Source: Diplonema japonicum | Taxonomy: Eukaryota; Euglenozoa; Diplonemea; Diplonemida; Diplonemidae | Assembly (NCBI GenBank): GCA_964019335.1 | Contig: OZ025717.1 | Span: 62,001-126,000 of the forward strand | Reading direction: 5' to 3' | DNA: 64,000 nucleotides | Part shown: piece after piece, positions 20,092 to 30,749 of the stretch | Layout: every line of letters begins with the position of its first letter | Numbering within the stretch: position 1 is the first letter of the stretch | Notes under the pieces: generated by a model | Seen by the model: only the letters and a program-made list of their open reading frames with translations | The model's database searches: none | Told to the model about the DNA's origin: nothing | Translations under genes and position numbers: made by a program

Positions 20092-20346
20092 CTTTACAGA
20101 GAGATCTTTTGTGGTTTGTTGTTTTTTGAGCTGTGGTGGTGGGTGCAGTTATCATAGCATTGAATTACAAGGAATGCTTCCGAAGAGGGTGGAGGGGAAT
20201 CAATGAAGAGAGTTATAAACGAGTATTATGCCATTGCTACCAGGCAAGATACTAATGAAAGATGGTTTTTGTTTTATAGTTTCTAAATCTACTCTTAAGA
20301 CATAGATCGAAGGTTTCAAGGTAATTCAGAGTTTGACAGAAAGGTC

Positions 20347-21036
20347 TCAAGGAACAGGGAGACCAGGGGACAAGGAGAGAAGGTGTCCATAGGTGACAGT
20401 GGGTCTGGCGGTGCTGACTGGGCCGTCGATGTGCGCGAGAGGCGTGGCCGTGCGTGTGACATGGATGAAGCGGCACTTTTCGTTATACCTGCAGTGCTTC
20501 GCCTGCTGGTACCACTTGCAGAGCTGCCCCTTCCCATTCCGTACCCCAGCGGTCACCAGCACCTCCTCCGATCTGTAAAGATGTGTCCCAGGTGCGGTTG
20601 ACCCCAACATGGTCCTTGCGTATGCTGCTACCACCTGCCCTTTTGCTAGCGTGTGTCCCTCGTGTGCCCTCCTCTCTTCTTCTTTTTCTTCTCTGGCACA
20701 TGCAGTGTCACATTCTTCCTTCCTTCCCCCTTCGCCCGTCCTAGCGCAGGGAGGTGACAACGTCTCTGACGCTTCCACATCTACGGAACCGACGCATCCT
20801 ACGTGCCTGTTGATACCTTTCACGTGGACGAATATGCACTTTTCACCCCACGCGCAGCACCTTCCCCTCAGTAAACTGCTGCACACAGGGCGGTTCAGTC
20901 CGAACTCTTCCACCCTGCCGACCCCTCGCGTCACGAACACCTCCTCAGATGGAACTAGCAACGTCCCCACTCCCACGCCGCCTTCGATCACCTGGCACCT
21001 CACCACGCCTCCCGCATCGTGAAGTATGCCCTCCAT
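20347..21036 (-). CDS. double CCCH zinc-finger protein
   Basis: 229-aa protein with two canonical CX8CX5CX3H fingers: Cys52, Cys61, Cys67, His71 and Cys173, Cys182, Cys188, His192. Each finger is preceded by a related module (SEEVFVTRGVGR and SEEVLVTAGVRNG), so the protein appears to have arisen by internal duplication. The acidic/basic linker between them is low-complexity. Proteins of this type bind single-stranded RNA, and in organisms with polycistronic transcription they often control mRNA stability. The RNA target is unknown. The start at 21036 is the first ATG of the frame; a longer leader lies upstream. Confidence 0.75.
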   Translation of the reverse strand: MEGILHDAGGVVRCQVIEGGVGVGTLLVPSEEVFVTRGVGRVEEFGLNRPVCSSLLRGRCCAWGEKCIFVHVKGINRHVGCVGSVDVEASETLSPPCARTGEGGRKEECDTACAREEKEEERRAHEGHTLAKGQVVAAYARTMLGSTAPGTHLYRSEEVLVTAGVRNGKGQLCKWYQQAKHCRYNEKCRFIHVTRTATPLAHIDGPVSTARPTVTYGHLLSLSPGLPVP

Positions 21037-21621
21037 GCTCTTGTCTTCTCCGTGTAAACTGCTTTCGCTATGGTAAAGCTCTGGACACCTGAGGAGAGGC
21101 GGAGGCCCTCCAAAGGACCGCCACTAATGTAGAATAGAATATAGTCGGTAAGTGAAAAATGGGAGAAAGAAATTATGCTTAAGACCACGAGTGTTGCAAC
21201 ATCCTGGCACTAATAATCTATCAACACAAAGCATGCGAGTTCCACATGTTGAGTACGTATTCAAGGCGTTTTTCGAAAAAAAAGGAATCGGGCGTGAATG
21301 GTGCGCGAACGGCTAGATAACTCAAGTTGTTATCCAAAAGACACCATTGAAGCACCGGAATACCCTTGCAGGAAAGTAGAGAGATAAAAAAAATTGAAAG
21401 GTTCACCTCCAGAACAAATCTCGAGTGTAAGCCAAAGACGGGAGGAGAGGGAGAATATTCTTCTGCTTCAAAATAAAACATAAAGACGAACACCACACGA
21501 CAGTGGGCGGAGGGGGGGGGGGAAGAAAAAGTGAAACCAATTCACCTTGATCTTCTCTTTTTTAACATTTCTTTTTTCCCCCCTCCGCATAATTTCAAAA
21601 ACGGTGGGGGAAAAAAAAGAG

Positions 21622-21656
<35 letters not shown>

Positions 21657-21727
21657 AAACAAAACAAAGAAAAAAATCACTCGAAATGGGGGGAAGGGAA
21701 GGGAAAACACCAAAAAAAAAAAAAAAA
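21037..21727. other. intergenic
   Basis: The half next to the CCCH gene has ordinary composition and is probably its leader. The rest is poly-A/poly-G rich. No gene seen. Confidence 0.55.
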
Positions 21728-22696
21728 TCAAAACTGACAACAAAGATCAGACAACCTACTATGCAGTGAGTCAGCCGTGTCAGCAGCCGACACAACATGG
21801 GGTTCAGTCCACACCAGCTTACACAACGGTTCCTCCTCGGGACAGTGCAGTTCACCTAGATAAGGGTGGCTGAGAACCGCGTCGGGGTGCAACCTCTTAC
21901 CAGGCTCAAGCTGCAGCAGCCCATTGAGAAGATGCGCGTCGATCCTGGAAGAGACGGGAATGGTGTGCGATGGCTTTGCCAAAATTCGTGAAAGCTGATC
22001 CTTGGAGCCACACCCGGGGTACAACGGTTTCTTCGTTAGGAGCAACCCGAAAATACACCCGAGAGCCCACAGATCGCACGAGAAGCTCGTCGGCGCCAAC
22101 AAACAACTTTCAGGAGCTAAATACCACCAACATGTGAGCACAGGGTCACGAGGGACAGTTCGGTTGTGAAAGGACGTCAGTGCCACGTCACACCGTGAGT
22201 TGATGCGTACCGAGGAAGGGTTCAGGTCACCATGAAAAACCCCTGCAGAATGTGCATAGAAAAGCCCCCTTGTAATCTGATACATAATGTACTTCCTATG
22301 TGACTCAGACAAGCTGTTCTTCATCGCTTGCGTTAGATCTGTTTGAAACGAAGGCATCACCACCGATATGTTACCCAGTCTCTTGTCCATTACCACGTTC
22401 CTCACGTAGTGGATGTTTTCGTGGCGGCCTAGAACCTGTAGAATCTCTAACTCGCGGATGGCTTTTTCACATTCACCTACTGTCCTGACTGGGACTACTT
22501 TTATTTCCACTTTTCTGCCTGTTTGCTCGTTTCGAGCCTCATAGACATCTCTTCCTAATCGTCTCTCGATTTTGCACCATTTGGCTACTGCTACCTGCAT
22601 CTCTTTTTCTCCCTCTTCTCCCCTTTCTCTTATCCTGTAAACGTGCTTCCCCCGTTCTGTATCGACAGGGGGGAGAATTTCATATGGGTGTCCCAT
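21728..22696 (-). CDS. MAPK-derived pseudokinase
   Basis: 322-aa kinase-fold protein whose C-lobe closely follows MAPKs (YIMYQITRGLFYAHSAG, WYLAPES, DLWALGCIFGLLL, HPYLGELHCPEEEPLC). The catalytic apparatus is damaged. The glycine loop is reduced to RRLGRDVYEA. HRDLKP has become HGDLNPSSV, keeping the Asp but losing Arg and Lys. The DFG triplet is replaced within LTSFHNRT. The TxY phosphorylation site is gone. The ATP-lysine position survives in VEIKVVP. Family knowledge says such proteins act as scaffolds or allosteric partners. Intact reading frame and conserved fold argue against simple decay. It is intronless, unlike the two active MAPKs in this window. Confidence 0.8.
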   Translation of the reverse strand: MGHPYEILPPVDTERGKHVYRIRERGEEGEKEMQVAVAKWCKIERRLGRDVYEARNEQTGRKVEIKVVPVRTVGECEKAIRELEILQVLGRHENIHYVRNVVMDKRLGNISVVMPSFQTDLTQAMKNSLSESHRKYIMYQITRGLFYAHSAGVFHGDLNPSSVRINSRCDVALTSFHNRTVPRDPVLTCWWYLAPESCLLAPTSFSCDLWALGCIFGLLLTKKPLYPGCGSKDQLSRILAKPSHTIPVSSRIDAHLLNGLLQLEPGKRLHPDAVLSHPYLGELHCPEEEPLCKLVWTEPHVVSAADTADSLHSRLSDLCCQF

Positions 22697-24420
22697 TTTC
22701 TTTTTTTTTAATGTTTCCCCCTCCTCTTTTTTTTTTATTTTCGTAGAATGGTGCCGCCCTTTGTGATAATTGTGAAAAGAAGAAGGGAGAGGGGGAAAAA
22801 AGGGAAGATATGGGGAAAGACGTCAGTTTTGGGAGCGCTGTCTCGGCTATCGCTGTGTGGTGTTTCTTTTTTCCCTTCGAAAGAATCTGAACGATTTTTT
22901 TTTTTTTTTTTAAAGGAAGGATGGCGTAGGAGGGGAGAGAGCACTATTCTTTTTTTTTTATATAGTTCTTTGTTTCTTCTTTCTCGGATAAAAAGACCGA
23001 ACTTTTCGAAGAAGGAAGAAAAAAAAAACTTTGAAAACGAACAAAAAAAAAAAACATTTTCGAGTTGCAAACCTGCGTCGCTCCGCTCCGCCCTCTGTGA
23101 GAGCTTTGTAAAGCTTTCTCCTTCTTTCAAATCCTTCAGAAAGTATCCATTTGAAAACAAGAAAAACACGGGGGGGGAATATAATTTTGAACGTGCCACC
23201 CCCCTACATCTCTCTGCTCCTTCCCTCTCAGGTGTGAGATGTTAAAAGGAGTTCAAATTTATTCCTCTTAGAGACTCGTGCCAAAGCGGCCAGTCTCAAA
23301 GGAAAAAGTATCCACTGCAAGATGAGTTAAAGACACACGAAACTGTTTTTCCCCCCCTCCTTTTTTTTTCGCTTTTGAATGTATCAACGTTTAAAAGAGT
23401 TCCCTTTTTGGTTTCTTCCTTTTTTTTTATATTATAAACAAAACACAAAGTAAATAAGAACAACAGCCTCCTGTGTGGGTTGCTACCTATTGCTAATGCT
23501 CTTCGTTTCTGTTGTCACCTTTAAAGCACTGTGGTCGTGTCCACTTCTTGTATTTAGACCCCTGTCGTACTCTGCGCGCGTCGGCGAAGAAAAAAACGGG
23601 GGGGAGGACTTTCTTTGATCATAAAAAAAATTAAAAAAGCCGTATCGATCGTAAGGGAAGATAAGAGAAAATCGAGTTTTCTTTTTTTTTCCTTTCTCCT
23701 ATTATTTCTCCCCCTTCGAATGGTTTTTTATTTCTTTTTTTTTTTCTCTTTTCCTCTCTCTATTGTTTTCCCTTTTCTTAGTTCATCAGGGGGTAGATAA
23801 AAGAAACAATCTTTTTTTGGTAGGGGGGAGAGTTGCCAAACAATAAAAAGTGCGGAAGATACCTTTTAAGTACTCCCCCCTCCCTCGGCATGGGGTCCGA
23901 GGGGGGCATCACGCAAAAAAAAAGGAAATTCACCATGATGAGGGGGAAAATGCTAGCAACAACAACCATAAAGAAAAAAAAAGAAGGAACAAAAAAAAAA
24001 AGAAAGAAAAAAAAACAAAAAACCACGCCTCAATAGAAAGCACCCATTTCCCTTTCAGGTTGAAAATAGGTGGCAGGAGACAGGGCAACACGAACAGAAT
24101 ATAAAAAAAATAATAAGAATTCACACTTTGCTACCAAAAGTGGAATTCTTCTTTTCATCCCCACCCCCGTTGCGTTTTCTTTTTTTTTTTTACTTTATTT
24201 GTTTACCTAAGGTTGAAACCAGTATGGTTTTCCAGATAGGAATCACATCAAGCAGAAAAAAAAAAAAAGAGAAAAAAAAAGGCAGATTCCAGTTTTGCTC
24301 TGAACATAAATAAATATTTCACAAACAAAAAAAAAAAAAACATAAAATTGAGAACAAAACAAGGGAGTGAACGGGTGTAAAGGAGAACAAAAAAAAACCC
24401 CCCCCCTTTCCTTACCCCAC
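22697..24420. other. long low-complexity intergenic region
   Basis: No supported gene in 1.7 kb. A short perfect hairpin arm pair, gagact at 23271-23276 and agtctc at 23292-23297, encloses a GC-rich loop; it could be a small RNA stem but nothing identifies it. Islands of ordinary composition at about 23060-23330 and 23470-23600 have no open frame of interest. Confidence 0.5.
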
Positions 24421-26221
24421 TCACGGCATCTGTCGCTCCAAGCGCTCAGAGTTGGCCCTCCTGATGGTTATGGCTTCGGACCGGGAAGACGCTGCTGGAG
24501 AGAGAATAGAAGGAAGTGCTTCTGCAGCATCGGCAAGACAAGAGAGATTGACTCCCTGGTGTACCTCGATCAAATCGTCCTGTGTGTGTAAATCTATAAT
24601 TGTACCCCCCCTTCATTCATACAGGTATAGGCACGTCCACGCCCCTTGTCCGGAGGGACTTCTTGACCTGATCTACTTTCATCCCGCGCATGGCATCTTC
24701 TTCTAGCCTGAACTCATAATCATTCTTCACGGACTGGGCAATCCTCTCTTTATATGTGTCTCGCTGCAATAAAGGCATGGTGCCCAGACTGCACTCTGCG
24801 GGTGTGGTTGCCATCGTCGTGACTGGTGATGTGAGCATAGGTACCTTCATGACCCCAACTGCGACTGCAGCCAGCTTCGTCAGCGCGCCCGATGCAGTGG
24901 GCCGTGTGGTGGAGTCGAACGAGAGCATTGCGGCCACTATGTCCTTCATGACAGGTGTAACCTGTTCCCATTCAGCGCCTTTGAACTCGAACCCCTTCTT
25001 CATCGCCTTCAGTAACTCCGCTGGTGTTTTCCCCTTAAACGGTTCCTGCCCAGAGATCATCACATGCAACACCGTCCCTAGTGAGAAGATGTCTAGCTTG
25101 CACAGTCTGGACGCTGTTGTCGATGTATTCTTCGCCAGCACCTCTGGCGGGCAGTAGTTCAGCGTTCCGCACGGTGTGCACGAGAGTGGTCCTGCATCGT
25201 CCCCTGAGAACTCCTTTGCCAACCCGAAGTCACATAGCTTCACTGTAACTGGCCCCTCGTCCTTTCCGAAGATCAGAATGTTCTCCGGCTTGACATCCCT
25301 GTGCACCACGCGCATCACTGTGTGCAGGTAGTCGAGGGCGTTCAGCAGCTGTGTAGCAATGCTGACTACCTCCTCCTCCGTCATGAAGCCCTTTGCCATC
25401 ATGTAGTCGAAGAGGTCGCCCCCGCCAAGCTCCATCACGATGTACACCTTTGACCTTGTCTGGCACACGCGCTTGAGCTCTACTATGTTGCCGTGCTTGA
25501 TTCCCTCGTGCAGGGAGATCTCCCGCTTGATGAAGTTCCATTCCCGCAGAGAGTACACCTTGTACTTATCGATGACCTTTATTGCGACAGCCTCCTTCGT
25601 CACCTGGTGCTGCGCTGAGTAGACGCACCCGAAGGCACCCTTCTGCACGTACTTGGTCATGCCCTTATCGTAAATGTCGTGAATGTTGCGGACCTCTTTG
25701 TAGAGGAGGTTGATACCTAGTTGGAAGCGGTGGCAGGTACGGATGGAGGCGGAGAGGGTGGGGAGAGAGTGGTACGAAAAGATGTGCTGCAGGAGATTGA
25801 TAGGGAGTTTGAAGAGTAGCGGTGCCGCACAGGGGCGGCAGACGCGGAGGGGGGGCCCACCCGTGTAAAGGATCTGCCGCTTTGCAGAGCACGGGTCGCA
25901 GAAGATTCGCCCGCAGCGTCTACACCAGTGGCGCCGGTTAGTGGTCGTGAACACAGAGGCACACGCCGTGCACTCCGCTATGCTGGAGTCAAGGAACCGC
26001 ATCCCCAAGATCCGTATAGCCTTCGGTTCCTTCACCGTCGGGTTTTTCCCTTTCGTCGCTGCCGTCTCGTACTCACTCAGCGGTACTAAATCCTTCGTTT
26101 CTGCCCCTGCGGTCCTCGCCCTCCTGCGTCCATTATCAGGCACCTGTTGCCCTCGCCGTTTTTCCTTCTCTCCTGCGTCCTTGTCCTTCGCCCCTGCTTC
26201 TTTGCTATTCAACTCGCCCAT
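24421..26221 (-). CDS. FYVE finger / F-box-like / CAMK-type protein kinase
   Basis: 585-aa multidomain kinase. Start chosen at 26221 (MGELNSKEAG), which follows CACACTGCAG, a likely acceptor. The frame is open further upstream, with an ATG at 26347. A FYVE-type zinc finger spans about residues 84-133: ECTAC, RRHWCRRCGRIFC, CRPC. It should bind phosphatidylinositol 3-phosphate on endosomes. Next is a short F-box-like helix pair (LPINLLQHIFSYHSLP), then an intact kinase domain: VQKGAFGCVYSA, VAIKVI, VHRDVKPENIL, CDFGLAKEF, GTLNYCPPEVL. A 43-nt intron (24580-24622, GTATGAA...CACACAG) removes an early stop and adds 53 codons ending ERLERQMP. Fusion of FYVE-related fingers with kinases is known in trypanosomes (ZFK). 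Confidence 0.85.
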
Positions 26222-26515
26222 CTCGTCCAACCCTGCAGTGTGTTGTGAACGAGCAAAGAGATAAATAGTAGAATGAAAAGTAAAACACGATTGTTCGAAA
26301 CGCCACTGTTGCCACCCCTGAGCTGTCTCGGGGAGCTGCTGCCACATAAGAGGGGAGGGGAGGGGAGGGGGATTGTTCTTCACATCTGCGCATGAATCAA
26401 AGTGACATGAAGAATAGGTGTGCGAAAGAACCTGCACGGAGTGCGGTCCTATTTTTCGCAACTTACGTTGAGGAAGGGAAGGGTGGGTGTGGGGTGGGTT
26501 TAAAGACCTTTTTGT

Positions 26516-27691
26516 CTAGTGCTTGGCGAGGGCGAAGCCGACCCTGTTGTTTGCCATGTCGAAGGTGGTGTAGTACTTCCTCATGAAGACGTCCCCGAGG
26601 ATGGCGCCGAGGTGCTCTGGGAGGGCGGGCATGCCCATGATGCCGCTGATGCACTGGGTGGGCTGGCCCTCCTGCTGGATCTGGAGGATGTAGTCGGAGG
26701 CGTCGAGGGTGTAGGGCTTTCCATCGATGGTGACGGTCATGACGGGGAGCTTGTTGAAGTCGGGGCAGGCCTCGAAGACGCACTCCAGCCCGTAGTCCTG
26801 GCAGCCGAGCTGCTTGTTCATCTCGACCGCTTTCCCGAGGGGGAAGGCGAGGAGCGAGGTCCCCGAGTCCACGACTGCCTGGAAGTTGCTGTTCACGGTG
26901 GCGTTCCCGAAGGTGAGCTTCTGCGCCGCGATCTGCCAGTAGCCGTCCTTCGTCACGTTCGTGTAGGTGAAGGAGCCGGTGAAGTGGTCCGCGTCCACCC
27001 CGCCCAGGGCCAGCTCGCTCAGCCCCTTCCCGGGGGTCGCCGACAGGTAGAAGCTGAACTGTCCCGCCTCCACCTCCTTCTGCTCCATCAAGGTCTGGAA
27101 GACAGGGGTGATCTTGTTCACGGAGATCTCCTTCCACCCCATTCCGAGGATCCCGTCGAAGCGCCCCACCAGCCACGGCAGACCCGGCTCCTTCGTCGTC
27201 TCCGCGAAGATCTGGTTCTGCGCCTTCAAATAGCCGAAGGTCACGAGGTCCTGGTCGCACACCCCCTCCACCGCCCCGGACCCGTACAGGATCGAGAACT
27301 TCGTCCCGTTCGCCACGTAAGTCGTTGACGCCGTGTGGTCGTACTTCTTGTGCACGCACCCGGTGCAGTTCTTCCCCGGCACCCACAGGTTGCTCGACCC
27401 CGTGTCGTAGATCACCTTGAAGTTCTGCAGCGGCGTCCCGATCGCCACGGGCCCGTAGTACTGCGCGTTCATGTAGTCCGTGATCGGCACCACAGGCACC
27501 GCTGTCGCAGACGGCGCGTACTTCACTCCCAGCTTCAGCTGCTCCCCCGCAAGCACCTTCCCGCTCTGCATCACCTCCGACAGGGGACGACCGCTGCGAC
27601 CGAAGATCCCGATCTCCCTCTCCAGCGGGATCTTGTGCAGGGCGCTGCTCCCCCCGGCAAGGGCAAGCAGAAGCATGCAGACAGTCCTCAT
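26516..27691 (-). CDS. secreted/lysosomal aspartic protease (cathepsin D/pepsin family)
   Basis: 391-aa preproenzyme. Signal peptide MRTVCMLLLALAGGSSAL, then a propeptide resembling pepsin prosegments (KIPLEREIG). First catalytic aspartate in IYDTGSSNLWVP near residue 97, second in VVDSGTSLLAFP near residue 274. The flap tyrosine position lies in FSILYGSGAVEG. The C-terminal LPEHLGAILGDVFMRKYYTTFD is typical for family A1. Several N-glycosylation sequons (NCT, NGT, NVT, NAT) are present. Expected role: acid proteolysis in a digestive vacuole or outside the cell. The start at 27691 is the signal-peptide ATG; the frame runs open above it. GC-biased codons suggest high expression. Confidence 0.93.
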   Translation of the reverse strand: MRTVCMLLLALAGGSSALHKIPLEREIGIFGRSGRPLSEVMQSGKVLAGEQLKLGVKYAPSATAVPVVPITDYMNAQYYGPVAIGTPLQNFKVIYDTGSSNLWVPGKNCTGCVHKKYDHTASTTYVANGTKFSILYGSGAVEGVCDQDLVTFGYLKAQNQIFAETTKEPGLPWLVGRFDGILGMGWKEISVNKITPVFQTLMEQKEVEAGQFSFYLSATPGKGLSELALGGVDADHFTGSFTYTNVTKDGYWQIAAQKLTFGNATVNSNFQAVVDSGTSLLAFPLGKAVEMNKQLGCQDYGLECVFEACPDFNKLPVMTVTIDGKPYTLDASDYILQIQQEGQPTQCISGIMGMPALPEHLGAILGDVFMRKYYTTFDMANNRVGFALAKH

Positions 27692-28551
27692 CTTTTTTGT
27701 TTTTCTTTTCCTCCTCTCTTGTTGGCAATCATTAGGTGACGGGAAAAAAAAGATAAAAAAGGGTAAAAAAGGGAGGAGGGAAATATCTGGAGAAATCAGT
27801 AATAGGGAAAAATGCAAAAGGAAGGGAAGTAAAAAAAAAAAAAGAAAAGAAAGCCCGCATAGGAATGAAAGGAAAGTGTGTAAAATGAGTGCTGCAGGAA
27901 AAGAGGAGGACAGGAGGGGAAACCGGGTTGAGAGAGAAGAAGAAAGGAGTTTTGTGGAGGAGAGGTAGTATAGGTCAACTTTCTTCTTTTTTTTTCATTT
28001 GTTTCTTTCTTTTTTTTAAAGCGGAAAAAGAATTCTTTTTAATTTTTTTTCTTTGAAATAAAACATGGCAGCTAAAATAATTCGGCAAACAAAGAGTTTG
28101 TATATTTTTTTTTCCTTCTTTTTTTTCCTCCCATTTCTTTTTGAAAAAAAAAAACAGCTGATCAAAAAAAAAAAGCGGGAAAAAAAATCCTTTTGAGGTA
28201 GTGAACTTGACCATGTAAATAGCCAAGTTAATAAATGACATCCTTCCCCCCCTTTTTTTTTCTTCCCCTTTTCCTCCCTTTTGTCTTCCCCTACTCTTCT
28301 CTCCCTGCTCGAAGGTGCCTTCTTCTTTTTTTTTTTTCTCGATGTTTCTTTTTTGTTTTATTTTCGTCGCACGCAACATTCGGGAATAGAGAAAGAGGAA
28401 ACAAAAAAAAAAGAGTAAAACAGTGAGAAAGAAAAAAACAAAAAAAAACAAAAAAAACCCCTTTTTATAAAAGAAGGGGGGGGTAAAAAAAAAGGGAGCA
28501 AGCAAACAACAAAGGAAGGAGCAAATCTTTTTTTTTTTTGTTCAGTTTTGT
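27692..28551. other. intergenic
   Basis: Poly-A/T-rich with no supported gene. It includes the protease leader and the 3' region of the small two-exon gene. Confidence 0.6.
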
Positions 28552-28830
28552 TCATGAGCAGACATAGCCAATCTGGTACCCAAAGTAGTCCCACTCCTCT
28601 TGTTCGTTGCTGTGTGTATTTTTTTTTTTCCTCCCCCTCCTCATATTTTATCCCAGCACATACGAATCATCAACTCGCACTTGCTTGTTGCTCAAAACTG
28701 CATTCCCAAGCAAGGCGTGTGCTTCTTCATACTTTAACCTCAGCATCTTGTACTTAAGTTCGGCTTTCTTCTTCTGAATAGACTGCAGGGTGGTGATATC
28801 GTCGTTGCTCAAAGAGTACGTAGCGACCAT
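28552..28830 (-). CDS. 74-aa two-exon protein of unknown function
   Basis: Exon 1 runs from the ATG at 28830 (context ACCATGG) to 28664 and encodes a charged helical segment (LQSIQKKKAELKYKMLRLKY). A 54-nt intron, 28610-28663, begins GTATGTG and ends CACACAG. Exon 2, 28609-28552, restores the frame and ends with EEWDYFGYQIGYVCS then stop. Without splicing the frame ends six codons earlier in the intron-derived sequence. The matched donor and acceptor and the aromatic-rich second exon make splicing likely. The protein looks like a short helical subunit or adaptor; no family was recognised. Confidence 0.6.
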
Positions 28831-29468
28831 GGTGTTTTCTTTTTTTTTTTTTTGAAAGCCGGGAACGAGGGGGGGAGGGGGAAAAAAAAGAAGAGGGAGG
28901 AAAAAAGGAGGGGGTAACCTGTGTGATTTGCAAACAGTTGCAAGGAGGAGGGAGGGGGGGACAAAAAATAAGAAAAAAAAAAAAAAAAAAAAAAAAAAAA
29001 ACAACGCTGAGGCGTACGTTCAAGGGAAACAAAGCCGATGGGTCAGATTGCAAGCTCCACGCGAGAGCCGTGAAGAAAAAAAAAAAGGAGTGATAAATAC
29101 CGGTAATCCTCGAGGGGGGGAAAGAAATTGCCAAAAAAAAAAAAAAAAAAAAAAACCCGGATTCCTAGGATTATATTAAAACCCCCAGTAACAGAAAAAA
29201 AAAAGGAAAAAAACTTTTTTTCTTCTTCTTTTCTTTTTCTCTTTTTTTTTTTAAGGAACAATATAATAAGAAATATAAAAACTGAACGAACAAAGGAATG
29301 GAAAATAAAAAATAAAAAATAAAAAAAATAAAAAAAAACAACTCAAAGGAACTGTGCTAAAACCTGTGCTCCTCGTCACCCAGTGGCAGGGTCGCATCGA
29401 CTGTGTTGTGCTGGGTGCTCTTTCAGGAAACAGGGCGGGGAGTGTCTGGAGGTCACTTCGTTGCAAAG

Positions 29469-29500
<32 letters not shown>

Positions 29501-29952
29501 ACATTATGCAATGCAACTCTACTCGGGCAGAAATGAGTGGGTAACTGGGAAAGAACTGGGTTTCTCCCCTCTTCTTTTTTTTTTTTCTTTTTTTCTCTTT
29601 CTTCTTCATTTTTTTTCTTCTTTTTATATTTTTCCGATTCACCACAGAGATGATCGGATCTACTAGTTGAAACAAAAGCGAAGAAACAAGAAGAGAATTC
29701 AAAAAAAAAAACTAGTTTAGCGCTTCATTTGTTTGTGCGCACGAGCGGGATTTTACCTAATAAAATAGCTCATTACGCTGCCGTCAACTAGTTTTTTAGT
29801 CTCGACAATAATATTGTTAAAACAAAAAAAGAAAAATAGAGTTCAAAAAAAGAAAAGCTCAAAGTAAAGGGGGGAAGGGGGAAAAAACAATCCCAGCAGA
29901 GGAATAAGATCACGATGATAAAGAAAGTTGGAAAAAAAAAGTATTTCGCAAC

Positions 29953-29983
<31 letters not shown>

Positions 29984-30357
29984 CTATTCTGTTAACTGAA
30001 TCGTCCAATACTACCTATAGGCGCTCTTGCAACGACCAAAAAAAAAAAAAGGAAAATGTCAAGCCTCACTTACACACAAAAATAGGGTGGTAAATACTTT
30101 TTTTTTTCTCCTGGAGAATCGCTCTCTGTTATTATTTTTTTTTTCTTTTCTTTTTTTTTTTCTTCTTTGTTTTGAATTGGGTATGTTTCGTTCTTTGGGG
30201 GGTAAACAAAAAACGAATATAGAAAGAAGCCACAACTAGCATTCTCTTAAAGCGCAGTACTAAGAGCACCGCTAAAGAATTAAAAAAAAACTCAAAGTGC
30301 AGGACAAACCCCCTCATGGAGGGCCGCCCTTGGGTGGGTTGGGGGGGGGCTATCTAT
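28831..30357. other. long low-complexity intergenic region
   Basis: Homopolymer-rich. One island of ordinary composition at about 29343-29470 is open on both strands without a start codon and might be an element scrap. The inverted repeat at 29662-29792 is listed separately. No supported gene. Confidence 0.5.
29662..29792. repeat. short inverted repeat around ACTAGT
   Basis: actagttga at 29662-29670 matches the reverse complement tcaactagt at 29784-29792. A third actagt lies at about 29711. The 113-nt interior has no coding capacity. It may be a small foldback insertion or chance. Confidence 0.45.
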
Positions 30358-30727
30358 TTATACTCCCCTTCTGGAGCATTGCGTTCCAATCGAGGCCTTG
30401 AGCGTCTTGCGGAGTCGTGTGATGCGGTCTCGCTTGTAAGCGGCTTTCAGTTCCATCAGCTTGTCGTGCGTGGAGTGGGTGGCGAAGATGGGCCTCCTGG
30501 CGAAACCCATAGCCGTCTTCCCACCTATTGCGATGAGGGACTTCACTCTCTTCTGTTCATCCGCTGGGAAGGGGCGTGGCTTCTTCCGTGCCCTGCATGC
30601 CGCGTTCAGCTTTCTTATCAGTGCTTTGATCTTGCGAGCCCTATCTTCCAGCAGACCTCCCAGTAACTTGCCTGTCGTCCATTCGAAGTCGATGGCCAAT
30701 TCCACCGCTGACACTTCAGAGCTGGTG
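30358..30727 (-). mobile_element. retroelement C-terminal fragment, copy 2
   Basis: About 119 codons are open on the minus strand, beginning SEVSAVELAIDFEWTTG and containing ARKIKALIRKL and ARRPIFATHSTHD, ending near CSRRGV. It aligns over most of its length with the relic at 15484-16290, so this is a dispersed family. It begins 23 nt after the cyclase stop codon, separated by GTGAG plus a T-run and CACCAG. That arrangement looks like an intron but would not rescue the cyclase frame. The 3' end shares GCTCCAGAAGG...AGTAT with the fragment at 52770-52935. Confidence 0.6.
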
Positions 30728-30749
30728 AAAAAAAAAAAAAAAAACTCAC

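Noticed and set aside
19069-20157. 362-codon plus-strand frame over metE
   Set aside because: Antisense shadow of a strongly biased gene; His/Arg/Leu-rich, no domain, and metE explains the region.
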